Shown one piece after another: positions 11,165 through 22,949 of a DNA stretch of 64,000 nt. The stretch is from Rhipicephalus microplus (lineage: Eukaryota > Arthropoda > Arachnida > Ixodida > Ixodidae), in contig NC_134700.1 of assembly GCF_043290135.1 (NCBI RefSeq), positions 237,120,088-237,184,087 of the forward strand, read 5' to 3'. How positions within the stretch are numbered: the stretch's first letter is position 1; the number at the start of each line of letters is the position of its first letter. Made by a program: the position numbers and the translations under genes. The notes under the pieces are model-generated. The model made no database searches. It was not told the origin of the DNA and saw nothing but the letters and a program-made list of their open reading frames with translations.

Positions 11165-13660
11165 TTCCACACTGAAATGTTGTGATAGCCGACCATAAGT
11201 AATCTAGGAATTCGCACTTGAATACTGCTTTCTAACAGCAACAATTGTGTTTTCACAAAGAGTTGCCTGCTATATCTACATTATAAAAATATGTAGCCAA
11301 GCGTTCTAGTTGAAATAACGCAAAAAGTATGTTTATTAAATTAAGTGACCTTGTACCTTTTCAGATTCCCCCAAAAATTGCGGTACTGCGCGTGCAGCAA
11401 TGTCATGAAATTTTACTCATGACCATTGACCGAAACTTTTTGCTACTGATAGAGGTTCTTCCTTTAAACAACTTAGTCTCTGAGAATGTTTCTCACATTA
11501 GGCGTCATAAATTTTAAAGTGTAGAAGAAGGCGTTTATGTCTCCTTTATAGTAGCATCAGCATAGCACTATCATATTTTCTGATTCTATACAGGAAGGTC
11601 TTCGTACAGGCCGCACCAAGCCGAAGCCCATGATTTACTGTTAAGCGATCAACTAACCGTTATCAGATTAATAAATTCATGCCTTAAAGAATGCTACACA
11701 ACAGAGTTATGTGGTCTATCAACAAATCAACTTTCCTTGGGCAATCTATGGCGCAGATTGTATATCGCGCGCCTATCATCAATGAAGGTAGTGGTGAAAA
11801 ATAATATCCTTGTGTGCTGCTTATGTGTCATGTGATCAGCCGTGTTGGTCCCTGTGATTTCGCAGTGACTTGAAATTCCCTGTGAAATTATGCTGTGGTT
11901 CAAACATCTCGTTACTGCGTATGTCTTTTGTATTTCGTGTGGCAGCATGCTAGTTTTGTTTCCTTAGCCGATTCCTGCCAACAGACTAACGAGAATTGTA
12001 AGTCACCGAGAACCACTCATCAAAGAGGAACTGGCGGTAATATATTCGTGAGAAAAGAGAGAGAAAGAAAAACGTGGCTGATCTCTCTTTTAGGAATTCA
12101 TATAGCACGAAAGCGAAACGTGTCTTCGCATAGGTAATTGAGTGTTCTTTGGACACTGTTTTGCCACAAGAGCGAAGGAATTGCCACTACAGCAACAAAT
12201 TGCAATGTTACGCGAAGAACGACCAGTAACCCGAAACTCGCAGTGCACACTTAAAACAGAAAGCTCGCACGAATGGATCATGCGAAGGACGAGCGTGGAC
12301 GAACAACTGTCACAGCTGGACACCGAAAGCACGCTACTGAAACAGAAAGAAAGATGCACGAAATGAACGTACAGGTATACACAGGACAAGAGCGAACTGT
12401 CATAATTCTTACTTCATCATGTGTGAGCAGCACGGTCCTTTAGTAAACGCGGCCGCGGCAGCGAGCGAAATGATGATCGCTACTGTCACTTCAAAGCAAA
12501 CAGCCGGTGCAACCTCAAGAAGTAAAAAGCATCCGAATCGCGAAAGAAGCTCGCGAGTGGGTGCCCCACCATGCTATAGAGAACACATGGACGTACACAC
12601 TTCGACGGCTCCATGTGGTGGCGCGCGCGCTGCACCCGACCCGCGCCCATCATGCCATCTCACTAGTGATGACTAAAACGCGCTACGTCGCTGAGCTATG
12701 AGGACCGTTAGCGGTACATAATGTATTCGCAACTTCCAGGTACCGTACTGCCGCTTAGCAGTGGCAGCCAGAAACTCTGTTGGGATGATGGAAGTATTGA
12801 ACCTGCTTCAAACATCAGACGCTGCTGCTTGTTTTCACGTTTCAACGTTGTCAGTGGTCTCAATATCAACGTAACCCTTTGAGTTTCCAAAGTTAAAGAG
12901 AAAGTAGAAAGAAAAAAAGCCAACTGATTTCACTGCGAGCTTTGATGCGCACAGTCTATGTACACCGTGAGGGAAATCAAGCGTCCCGTTCAAATTAGCA
13001 CCCAAAAAAGCCATCAGGGGCTAAGAAGGTTAAATTTAGCAGGCAAGTAACCAAGGCCCGTGAATGTATGCAGCACCCATTTTCTGCACGAGTACAGCAA
13101 CTTCCAAGTTTGCAGTTCTCGCGCTTAGTTCGTCTGCTCGATACGATATAATTTTTGCGCAAGTTTATCTTCCCAACATGCTACCCAGCATTTATTTACT
13201 AATTATAATATGTTAGCACTCCCCGACTTCCTCAAAAACATAAATCCAAGGGCCCCCGAAGCGCGAAGAATTGCAGTCTTCGCCAAAAGTGTCTCTTTCG
13301 GTGTGATCATCTCAACAACCGCCATGTTGGACGTATAGTCGCGCCATCAATAGGTCGTGAAAGTTGCGAATACAAGTGGCTCGCCGTTCACACGTTGAGA
13401 AAGTTCTCTTTGTGACATAGTGGTTATGGTCGCGCGCTGAGGAGTGCGAGGCTGCAGTAGTTTGACGCACTGCAGAACGTTTTCTTCTCGGTTTTTTCGT
13501 TGCACTGTGTTGGTCTATACTATACAACGTCATATCCATGAAAGAAGTACGTTCACGGAGCCATAGTAAATACTAGCATAAAACACTTTCGCGTTAAAAG
13601 TAGGGCAGCTCTGCGCTAGTAATGCGAAGACTTGGCTAATTACGGGGCTGGTGGCGTTCC
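11165..13660. other. unassigned region
   Basis: No supported gene. There is a moderately GC-rich patch at 12450-12690. Frames on both strands are below 100 codons and none is recognised. Confidence 0.45.
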
Positions 13661-13669
13661 CTTTCTCTT

Positions 13670-13920
13670 CATTCTCATCTCCATATGTCTCTCTCTCTCT
13701 CTCCATGTCTCTCTTTCTCCGTCCTTAAGATTTTTTGTCTTCCCCTTCTTTCTCTATATCTCTGTATTTCTCGCTTCCTCTTCCCATCTCGTTCCTCCGT
13801 CTCTCCGTATTGTAATTTTATCTCTTTCCTTGATTCTCTCTCTCTCTCTCTTTGCTATTTGTTTTCTGTGTTTATTTGTATGTTTTTTTTGTTTCTATGG
13901 CACGTTTTACTCTTTCTTCC
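13670..13920 (+). repeat. (CT)n-rich pyrimidine tract
   Basis: Repeated CTCTCTCTCT runs and T-rich segments, resembling the degenerate tails found on LINE 3' ends in this window. No LINE sequence could be seen next to it. Confidence 0.7.
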
Positions 13921-14023
13921 TCGCCCTCACTACCGGTTTCTGGTTGAGTTTCGTTTCACGACACCATGCTATACTGCACACGGTAAAGCCATGCTATGCT
14001 GGCGTTCCTGAATAGCCGAGTGC

Positions 14024-14843
14024 CTAAAGGGACACTAAAGGACACTATCAAGTCGGCGTTGATTGTTGAAACAGCAGTTCAAAAATCTCGTATTGTAACT
14101 GTTGTGCTAAGGAAGCGCCTATTTAGAAATAAAATCATGTTTTAGTGGTCTGCAACAGGTTAGCGCACTACAAATTACCCGCTTCAGGAAGCGGACTGAC
14201 TGATGTCACTGTTGCCGTGCACAACGTTGCATGGCTTTACTGCGTGGACGCTGACACTAGTAGACAGACCGAAAGCAGAGCGAGCCACAGCAGCAGCGAC
14301 GGTCATTGATCAAGAGAGAGAGAAACGAGAGAAAAGGAAGGTAGGGAGGTTAACCAGATGCTAGTATCCGGTATGCTACCCTACACTGGGGTTGGTCATT
14401 GATCGATTTCCTGCCATTGGCTTCGAGATGGCAGATGTTTTTTGATTCAGCTGCGCCCCGTTAGATGGCGCAACCTGTCCAGTTTAACCTCGCAAAATTT
14501 GAATTTTTGAACCACTCGCGCCATTCCCCATAGTAACGTTCGGCGGTTCCTTTTTCCATGCATGAAACAAACGAACAAGCAGCATTTTATTGCATCTCTT
14601 GATGCACGGAAGGTTCTTTAGTGCAGCTAGATCAACTACTCGTGATTAATTGTAGGTGGTTCGTCTGATGTCATCGGGATCATTTGGAGGTTGTCCTACT
14701 GCTGTGCATGTATTCTTGTGCATTTATCTTAGTTTCTCGGTAAGTATAACACTGCTGTTCACAATATTGTCGTTTCAGATGTTGTCCTACATTGAGCTTA
14801 CACTCTGATGTAAACTTTTATTTAACTTTAGTGTTCCTTCAAG
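14024..14843. mobile_element. TIR element (MITE-like) with nested LINE tail
   Basis: The left end reads TAAAGGGACACTAAAG (14025-14040). The right end, reverse-complemented, reads TGAAGGAACACTAAAG (14826-14841), giving 14 of 16 matches. The interior is non-coding, and the AAAGGGACACTAAAGG end is a sequence I associate with hard-tick repeats. A LINE 3' fragment with its own target-site duplication interrupts the element at 14312-14393, so the TIR element is older. No transposase is present. No target duplication was identified and the superfamily is not assigned. Confidence 0.6.
14312..14393 (-). mobile_element. 5'-truncated LINE 3' end with TSD
   Basis: An 82-base insert whose reverse strand matches the 3' UTR of the RNase H LINE at 45665-47700: a GGTAGCATACCGG-like stretch, TGGTTAACCTCCCTACC, then a CT-rich tail. 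An 11-bp duplication, GGTCATTGATC, flanks it at 14301-14311 and 14394-14404. This is a typical severely 5'-truncated LINE insertion, here landing inside an older TIR element. Confidence 0.9.
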
Positions 14844-14849
14844 ACGTCT

Positions 14850-17800
14850 GCCTTCAGATGGTGTGTACGCGGGTTTCAACCTCGCCTAGCAAAGAATTTT
14901 CCCACGAATTTCTCCCCATATTTTTATTTATCTTTCTTTCTCTCTCTCCCAGTACTCATCGCCTCACCCATGAGAGTTATTTCATACTCCGCCGGAGAAA
15001 TAGAAGCTTGTGTTTTGGTAATGAAGCAGCAAATGAAGAGCACGACTACGGTTAACAAGACCACAAAGAGAGCACGTGCCGGATCATGACGATAATATTT
15101 CTTATGACACCGCACTAACTACTGCTATAGCTACGACAGTTTGTCTGTTAATGATTAGTCAAGGTCATCGGCAAGAGAGTGCGCCAAGTCCACTTCCCTT
15201 CCCCTCACATTGGTGTTTCAGCAACACCAGCAAGAGTCCGCTAAAGAAGCCGCACCAGCGCCCCCTCCGTTCTTCCATCTTCAGCGACGCAGTATGGTAT
15301 CGCACGCACTACGGGGAAATGCTGGTGACGCCCGTAGGGCGGCTCAGTATTTTTCATACCTGCGGTTAGCTCGACAATGTTAGCGTAGTTGTCTTTAGCA
15401 TTAACGTTATTTAAGGTAATAGCATATAATACACACAATCTACCACCTGCTCAGATATGTAGGAAGAAAACAAATTACAAAAGCCATTTGAAGAAAAACA
15501 AAAAAATAATCCACCCTACTGAAAACATTCCTGCGAAAGGCATGTAATATTCATGAGTGCATCTCGTTTTATTTTGTTATTCGTTTCACAATAAAATCAA
15601 GGGTGAGGGCTCTAGAGGATAGTCTGCATGCATAACGCGGTGCCTCATCTTGTGGCACCAGTGCGGAGCCCCAGTAGAAAATACACAAAGTGAGAATACA
15701 TGCGCTGGTGCCGGTGAAAATGATATCAGGCATGACTTTGCCTATTAAGCTGATGAGGGCTGCGTACGAACGTGGCACTGCAAACGCAGGTCAAGTCACG
15801 AGGAGTCCATTATACGATGCCGAGGGCGAGCGCAACTCCACTATGCGAACATAATTACTTTCAAAGTCTACTTCTGGCACTAAGCCATTTCGACTTTCAG
15901 GGTACACTGGGAGTACTTCCACTCGCTTAACTTGATTTTATTCGCGCGTTTGCAAGTAATACCCGGGATGTGTTGGCTCCAACGTTTCGCAAAAAGAAAT
16001 TTAAAAGAAACTTGGAAACAGGGTTACATACCCACCACTTTTCCGTCTCAACCGAGCTTGGACGTGGAAACTTACCCCCATTGAGACAATTTGTATAGCG
16101 TGGGACTCGGCTGAAATAAACTTGCAGCACTGACTCGCAGTGTAGCCACGAGATGTGCGCAAGTAAGGAGCATCTGCTAAAAGAGCCCTTCGAAGCACGC
16201 TTGCAGGCACGACTGCAGTGCAGACACGTTTTCTGAAGCATGGTGAAATTCCCCAGCTCAATTTTGCGCTTTCCAGTCACATCGCATGTTTCGGGAACTC
16301 GAAAACGCGTCGTATACGCCGTTTTTGCAGCATCGGACGAAGTGCTTCAGCGCGCGCATTTTGTGTTTAAAGCTAAATCATGTGTCCTCGCTGAAATCAG
16401 CTAAATTGTGTTTCCTCGCTGAAGTCATCTATGCATAACTAACGACAAGAAGTCACGTGTTTAGTGCATTAATACGGATCTCTCAGCGTCCCACGTATAT
16501 AGAAAAATATAAAAGCTCTCTTTCACCACTAAGGTCTGCTCCGTTCTTCCCTGCCAGTGAGGCACCTGCCGCACAATCTTGGATTAACGAAAATGGTACG
16601 ATGATTGGCCATTAAATTTCGCACGATAGAACTACTGCGCAAAAAAGGGGACATATTTCGTTAATGTTGCTCCTGAGACACGAAAGTACTATACGGATAA
16701 CATTTACGGAATAATAGCTACGCTTTGTCACGAAGAAAACTCGCTACCCCGGTTTTGAGATTTGTGCCGAGTTTGTTATCGAGCAGGTACCCTATAACTA
16801 TTTGAATCACGCATTGACAAAGCAAACAGTACACATACACCGGGGGTGATCAAAGGCGTTTCGCTGAGCAAATTTGTGACCGAATAGACACAAAATCAAG
16901 ATAAGTAAGACAACGTACGTGTTCCGCTTTTGCTAGGGATGGAGTGTTACGTAGAAGTTCATTCTAGAGCACATGTATAGCGAGTGATTTCATCATACAT
17001 TTCTATAAGTTATACTTATGAAATGTTTCAGATTCCGTGCTTTAATTCATTCCAGAGTTTGATCTGTCTCCACGGGGCAGAAATACTTCAGGTTTAATAG
17101 GATTTCTCGCATGATGACGTGGCACCGAATCTTTTGCAAAAAAAAAAGAATAATAACAATAACCTACAGGCGCACGCAGTGAACAGAAATATAGCAGTGT
17201 TCTCTCAAACTTTATGGCAACCTTTGTGACAACATATTTATTACTCCCGAACGCCGTCGTGGTCAGAAGCACTCCTGCCGTCCGACACGGAGCTTAATCT
17301 TCAGAGACAGGCGGGCAGTTTACCAGCACGGCTACCCTGGATGCTTCTAATCTCCACTACAAATGGCCGTGCTCGTACTCCTTTCGATCTTGTTGCGGAA
17401 GGCTTCTTCTGGCTTCCCTTTTGCTTCTGGTGGAAGCGTATGAAGGCGTCGCTTGCGTAGCTGTCTCGGAGAAACATGTAGCAGACATTTCGCCCTTCGA
17501 CCTTCCATCGGTGTGGAAAATCTCCTTATCACTCCTTTTCTACAGCATTTTTCTTTCACTAGAAAGCCTTCTATTTCGTCTTGTTTAATGGGTCATGGCA
17601 GAATGGCGTGGGATTATCGCTTCCGGAGATGTACGGTAGGATATCGAGAGAGAGCGTGAGAGAGGGTCGATTTCTGTTGTGCTGTGCAGTAGTGGTTCTT
17701 CGAAACGCTTACGTTGGCTTTTGCGAACGCATCGAGGTCAGACCTGAAGGCATCACTGCCGACTGATGGAACCCAAAGAACACTGTTGTAACCAGGGGTA

Positions 17801-18415
17801 TTGTGGGAGAAAACGCCTTCTTTTTTTCAGTGAGAACTAACGTTTTATCATGCACCTACTGGATGGTGGCCACGACCTTCATTTTGAAGTAGGTATGGCA
17901 TCATTCTTGAGGCATAATTTACGCTCCAGCAATTTTTTTGTAAACATTCTCGATGGCAGCACAGAACAAGCAAGGCCGCAGAAATACCTGTAGTTGGCTG
18001 TTCTACGTCTTCAACTTCAGGGTGTTTGCGTACTCTATGATGCTTGCGTACTCTCACGATTCTCACACTTTCGTGGTGCTATATCATGCTGGGCATGTTT
18101 CAGCCTGCATGAAATCGTTTTCCACGTTATCTGAGTCAAGACGCTCGCTGGATGAACTTTTTTTGCGATTTCTATTGCTTCATTACACGTATGTACCATA
18201 TATCCGCATTTAAATAATGTTGAAATATTAACGCCATCGTAGCAATATGTTAACGTTGTGTGGATATCGCTTATAAGACTAAAAAGAAAAAGATTGAAGT
18301 GTTTTGAAAACGCTCCACTGTTATTATTAAAAAGAGCAAGCGATTACTATGTGGCATCTCATGTGCATGTGTATGACTAATAATGCACAAGCATAATATT
18401 GTTGACGCGACGTCT
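14850..18415. other. unassigned region
   Basis: No gene, RNA or repeat could be supported over about 3.5 kb. The longest minus-strand frame is near 15927-16280 and is unrecognised. A Lys/Arg-rich minus-strand frame at 17347-17559 has no ATG start. Composition is close to the surrounding AT-rich DNA. Confidence 0.45.
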
Positions 18416-19700
18416 TTATTTTCATTTTATTTATTTACAGATACTTCCATGTTGCACAACAAGATATTGCAGGAGTGAGTACAAAGACACAATAAAAATA
18501 CAACATGAAAAAGAGTTTATACATTGAATAAACAATAAACCAGGAAAATATACACAGCTGATCAGGAAAGAAAGTTTGCCAATAGATCAACAAATTCATC
18601 ATTTTACGGCTCCCGCAGGGAGCCCGGAGTACCATTCAAAATGTCAATAGTGTGGGGAAAACAGGAAAACCTAAAGCAATCAATTAGTGACTTCAAAGGA
18701 GATATGTTAAAGTGATAAGCTTCTCTTGGTGACTCGAGAAGAAGGGTTAGTACAGGCGATGGGTGCATCGATAAATGTTTCTTCATGAGCGATCTTATGC
18801 AATACAACAAAACGGTAACAAGTGCGTCGGAGAGCTAAATGTTTTTGGTGTAACTCGTTAGCATATAATATTGGTGAATAATGGCGACCATGACGCTTAC
18901 ATACCAATCTGATGGTTTTTTATGAATATAATCAAACATATTTATATATTTGGCAAGATGTGGTGCCCACACTACTCTAGGAAATGCCGTATTAGTGACC
19001 TGTATGCCACTAGATTAAATTTCTTTGTTGAATCTCGAAGATTTCTTTTTAGATAACCCAGCTTCCTTAACGCCTCATTTGTTAGATTCTGAACGTGAAC
19101 ACGTCATTTCAAATAAGATGAGAAAGTAAGACCGAGGTATTTGAAAGTGTCTACACTTGCGAGCTTGTATGTGGTCATCTCTGAATTAGGTAAGATTTAG
19201 CGGTCTTTTTAGTTGAGCCAGTCATTGACACTGTTTTCTTTAACTTCAGTGAGATATGATGTCTTACTTCACTCTCAAAAATGGTCAAAAATTTTATTTA
19301 CCTACATTTATCTTGAGTGCTAGCCACAACAGAATATATATGACGCAGCCATCGGCATGAAGTCTCAATTCAGCAGAAGTCCCAGCAGTTGCCTTAACGA
19401 CGTAATTTATGTAAATGACGAAGAGTAATAGGCCCGGTACAGATTCTTGTGATTCACTGGAAGTAACATTGACCAGAAATGAGTGAACGCGACTGAATGC
19501 AAGAAATTGCGTTCTTGAGCTTAGACAGTCTGTATCCAATCTGTAAGTTTAGGAATATGAGTTGATTCCGTGAGCTTAATAAGAAGCGTCTTATGATATA
19601 CCGTATCAAATGCTTTATTATACATAGTCAATGAATATGGCATCAAGCGGTTCTGACATTAAGTGTGGATGCAATATATTGGGGGAATTCGAGTAATTGT
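18416..19700 (-). mobile_element. CR1/L2-like LINE, 5'-truncated and decayed
   Basis: Read on the minus strand, successive frames give pieces of a LINE reverse transcriptase in the right order: a palm A-like FIDYV then KAFDTV (about 19600-19640), a palm B-like SVPGLLLFVIYIN, a palm C-like HADGCVIY in place of YADD, then a thumb region resembling FKYLGLTFSSYLK and LRKLGYLKRNLRDST. A C-terminal region contains FRFSCFPHTI. Stops and frameshifts separate the pieces. The 3' end (lowest coordinates) is AAATAAATAAAA-like. The endonuclease is absent. Family knowledge assigns this to the CR1/L2 group; the exact clade is inference. Confidence 0.82.
19294..19640 (-). pseudogene. reverse transcriptase palm remnant
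   Basis: This is the best-preserved coding part of the minus-strand CR1/L2-like LINE. It covers palm motifs A to C with at least one frameshift. The catalytic YADD is replaced by HADG, losing the second aspartate, so the enzyme would be dead even without the breaks. Confidence 0.75.
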
Positions 19701-19827
19701 GTCACCGTCTAAAAACCAGTGGAAGCCATGCATTTTTTTGCAGCACTGCCCTTTTTGTATGTCTTTAGATGGAGCCCTAAGTGCTTACATAGAGTTTTTG
19801 TGCATTAAGAAATGCGAAAAGCGTGAA

Positions 19828-19990
19828 AGGAGGAAATAAGTAACAGGAAACAGAAGTAAGGCATAAGTGTTAACCAGTCTAGAAGGACTGGTATGCTACA
19901 TGGCACAAGGGAAAGGTGCAAAAGAGTTATAAAGATGGAAGTAGGGAGATAGAGGAAAACACGCAAACACAAACTCAGAAGCCTCACAGT
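19828..19990 (-). mobile_element. diverged LINE 3' tail
   Basis: The plus strand reads GTTAACCAG, then GGACTGGTATGCTAC, then GGGAAAGGT. These line up with GTTAACCAG, TCCGGTTTGCTAC and GGGGAAGGGAT in the 3' UTR of the RNase H LINE near 45712-45755. Orientation is minus and the copy is old. No target duplication was found. Confidence 0.5.
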
Positions 19991-20127
19991 CATTAAAAGA
20001 CCATCAGTCTACAACCGCCGGTGTAAGTCTGATGACTGCAGTCAGAAATAGTAGGAACATGATTGCTGGGTAAAGCCAGCTGGAACTGCAAAGTAATCTA
20101 GTTTCTCCGATACGACGCCAAATCTGT

Positions 20128-20384
<257 letters not shown>

Positions 20385-21040
20385 CCCCAACGTGCAGGAC
20401 ATCGTCACGGTGGCAGAGCCACGGCATTAGCCCGTCCCGTGCTAGCCATGATCGTAAGCTCGCCACACAGCCACCAAGAGCTTTAACAGAGAAAATGTTC
20501 AGTTCAACCACCCTTAGCGTAACGCATATCTGTTATTCCGTGGAACGACGTGAATCCTATGTGGTGCATGCGAAAATGTCCACGCAACCTGTCAGTTGAC
20601 AGCAACTGTGAACTGGGGCTTACTTTTTACGCAATAGACTTCTAACAACATGAGCAAATGTGTTGATCAAGAAGGAACTCGTTATGCTATATATAAACAA
20701 AACAGTCATATACTGAAAACAAATGTGCCTGAGCAGAGCATTATCTTGGGTGGATAAATGACTTTGCTGTGCGGTATTGCATCATGACTTCGATTTTACA
20801 GAGATGTTCACGCACTTCGTGACAACAGTGCTAACAACCGCTACTGTTACACTACGCGGGCCGATTTAAAGTGATGTGAAATCAGTTAGTACGTTATTCT
20901 TGCTGCTGCATTACAGTCATGAGAGCATGCACAGCGGGAATTTATAGTGGTTGCAGTTGTGAGCTGTCAGAAAGCGCTGTAGAAAGCAAACGGTACCATG
21001 ATAATTACTTGTAACAAGGTTGCAGCCCAAGACGAAACAA
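20385..21040. other. unassigned region
   Basis: No supported gene or repeat. There are short frames only. Confidence 0.45.
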
Positions 21041-21045
21041 TGACC

Positions 21046-21384
21046 TTAAAAAAGAGAGCTTGATTTTAAAGAGCCCTTCATAAATAGATGTGTCATTAAC
21101 ATTGTCGCAAAACAGCGCAGAGAACGATACGGAGAACGTATACAGGGCGCAGTGCTGACTACCAATTTTTTTATTGTAAAGGCAGGCAATACATCAGCAG
21201 GAAGGGGCAGGTGATCGCCCACCTGCCCATATATTCTTTGCCTTCCCAATAGAGAAATCAGTTGACACCACCCAGGGCTGTGTCCTGTATTTTCTTTGTC
21301 CCGTTCTCTGCGCTCTTTCCCCACAATTTTCATGACCCACCTAGCCCACTTAAAACCCTCGCGCCATTCCAGAGTTGGTTCCAT
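21046..21384 (-). other. possible repeat-derived frame, unclassified
   Basis: A minus-strand frame of 112 codons opens with ATG (21384) and runs without interruption. Its middle part (LLGRQRIYGQVGDHLPLPAD) resembles sequence I associate with the end of tick Penelope-like elements. That recollection cannot be tested here. The nearby GIY-YIG fragment at 21902-22330 lies in the opposite orientation. It is either a pseudo-LTR part of a Penelope element or an unrelated frame. Confidence 0.25.
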
Positions 21385-21393
21385 CTAAGATTG

Positions 21394-21470
21394 CACTAAC
21401 TCACTCACTCACTTATTCACTCACTCACTTACTTACTTGCTCACTCACTCACTCGCTCGCTTGCTCCAGA
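21394..21470 (+). repeat. (ACTC)n-rich microsatellite
   Basis: Imperfect repeats of ACTC with ACTT and GCTC variants. Confidence 0.85.
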
Positions 21471-21893
21471 GCATTTTAGATTAACGAACCACAAGTTCTT
21501 ATTCTCCATCATAAAACAAAAATGGCCAACCTCAATTCATAGAATAATATTGTTTACGTGGTCCTCTTTCGCGTGTATTCTCAAATCGGCTTGGGACGTG
21601 TTGACGCAGCCTGACTGGTCGAATCAGACAGCTTAATTCTGTAGCCGACAGCTGAATGAGATGCTTCCCAGCGATTCAAAAAGGGTCAGCTCCCACCAAG
21701 CATACCCATGCTCTCGCGCCGAATTTAAAGTGGCTCATTTGACTCCGGAGTGACTGGGACCGGGAGTGACGAAAGCCGTGACACGCGCGCCAGCTCTGCA
21801 AGCCGATCATGTAAATAAGTTTATGTAGCGCGAGGCGAAAAAACGAACACAGGAAAGAATAGACTCGGAGGACGGATTAGACTGAGACTGAGT
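21471..21893. other. unassigned region before Penelope fragment
   Basis: No gene is supported. A direct repeat GACGGATTAG occurs at 21871-21880 and 21894-21903, right at the 5' edge of the Penelope-like similarity. Confidence 0.4.
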
Positions 21894-22340
21894 GACGGAT
21901 TAGGGTGCTATTTTCAGTACGTGATAAACTTGGAAAATTGTGTGTGCTGACGAATCCGTCACGTGGGGAAAGGGTGTTGTGCACAAAAAGGCATACACGC
22001 AAATTTGTGGAGTGCATTTCATTCGTCATTTATCTTATTCTGTTCACATGTGGGAAAAAGTATGCCGGCCAAACCAGTAGGTGTGTGAATGAGCGTTTGA
22101 GAGAACACAATTACAAGGCGGATAAACTACCGCCAGAAGGTTTTCTCGCTCTTCACATTCACGCGTGTGGTTGCCGGCCTTTGTGCCAGAGTACAATCAT
22201 TGTTGGTCGGCATAAGGATGAGATGACTCGGTTGATTATAGAAGCCGAACTTATTGATGCTCTTGGAGATGTATGTATTAGAAGTTCTCTTTGCCATATC
22301 CTACAGTGTGTGATATTAAACTCGTTATAAAGCTGTGAGT
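21894..22340 (+). mobile_element. 5'-truncated Penelope-like element
   Basis: This contains only the C-terminal linker and GIY-YIG endonuclease of a Penelope-like retroelement. Similarity begins just after an in-frame stop (21893-21895), where the reverse transcriptase should continue, so the copy is 5'-truncated. The 3' edge is not defined; the frame ends at 22330. Confidence 0.75.
21902..22330 (+). pseudogene. Penelope-like GIY-YIG endonuclease, truncated
   Basis: The uninterrupted frame from 21905 (a GTG, so not a true start) gives 141 residues. Residues 1-14 (LFSVRDKLGKLC) and the linker with Cys26, His30 and Cys37 match the region that follows the reverse transcriptase in Penelope-like proteins. 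GIY-YIG motifs follow: VIYLI at 41-45, CGKKYAGQT at 49-57, RLREH at 64-68, and the helix IIEAELI at 111-117, which supplies the catalytic glutamate. In canonical members the second tripeptide is YIG or YVG; here it is YAG. The enzyme would nick DNA to prime reverse transcription. No break occurs inside this part, but the missing polymerase makes it non-functional. Confidence 0.8.
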
Positions 22341-22416
22341 ATACCACGAAGTTATAATAAAAAGCAAGATAGATGTACCTTTTACTTATAACACAGGAGA
22401 TGAGAGCTATAGTTCA

Positions 22417-22483
22417 GCGTGCGCACGCACGAACATACACAAACACACACGCGTGCACACACAAACGCGCGTATATGCACGCA
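22417..22483 (+). repeat. alternating purine-pyrimidine CA/CG tract
   Basis: Imperfect alternating GCGTGCGCACGCAC, CACACACGCGTGCAC and GCGCGTATATGCACGC blocks. The sequence type can adopt left-handed Z-DNA under supercoiling. No coding role is likely. Confidence 0.7.
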
Positions 22484-22678
22484 CAAGGAGAAAAGGTAGA
22501 AGAAAGCAACTCGTTGCAGAAACTGCGCGGTGCTAGTGAATTCCACGAGCCCCGTAAGGAAGGGCTGCGCGCATGTTTCTTTTCTGTATGCATGAGTGTT
22601 GCATATGTCCAGTCGTTCAAGCTCGCCCCCGTGCTACAGCAGATAACGATGATTTCAATGTGGACAAACGTTCTGAAA

Positions 22679-22908
22679 GCCCCGCCGCGGTGGTCTAGTG
22701 GCTAAGATACTCGGTTGCTGACCCACAGGTTGCGGGATCAAATCCCAGCTGCGGCGGCTTCATTTCCGATGGAGGCGGAAATGTTGTAGGCCCGTGTGCT
22801 CAGATTTGGGTGCACGTTAAGGAACCCCAGGTGGTCGAAATCTTCAGAGCCCTCCACTACGGCGTCTCTCATAATCATATAGTGGTTTTGGGACGTTAAA
22901 CCCCACAT

Positions 22909-22936
<28 letters not shown>
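22679..22936 (+). mobile_element. Ruka-type SINE with TSD and (AATC)n tail
   Basis: A full-length copy with head CCGCCGCGGTGGTCTAGTGG, a B-box-like GGGATCAAATCC, the same body as the copy at 6427, and a tail of about seven AATC units (22910-22936). A 13-bp duplication AAACGTTCTGAAA lies at 22666-22678 and 22937-22949. It is less diverged than the 6427 copy. Confidence 0.95.
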
Positions 22937-22939
<3 letters not shown>

Positions 22940-22949
22940 CGTTCTGAAA

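Noticed and set aside
17347..17559. Lys/Arg-rich minus-strand frame
   Set aside because: It starts at GTG, no splice acceptor is convincing, and no homologue is recognised.
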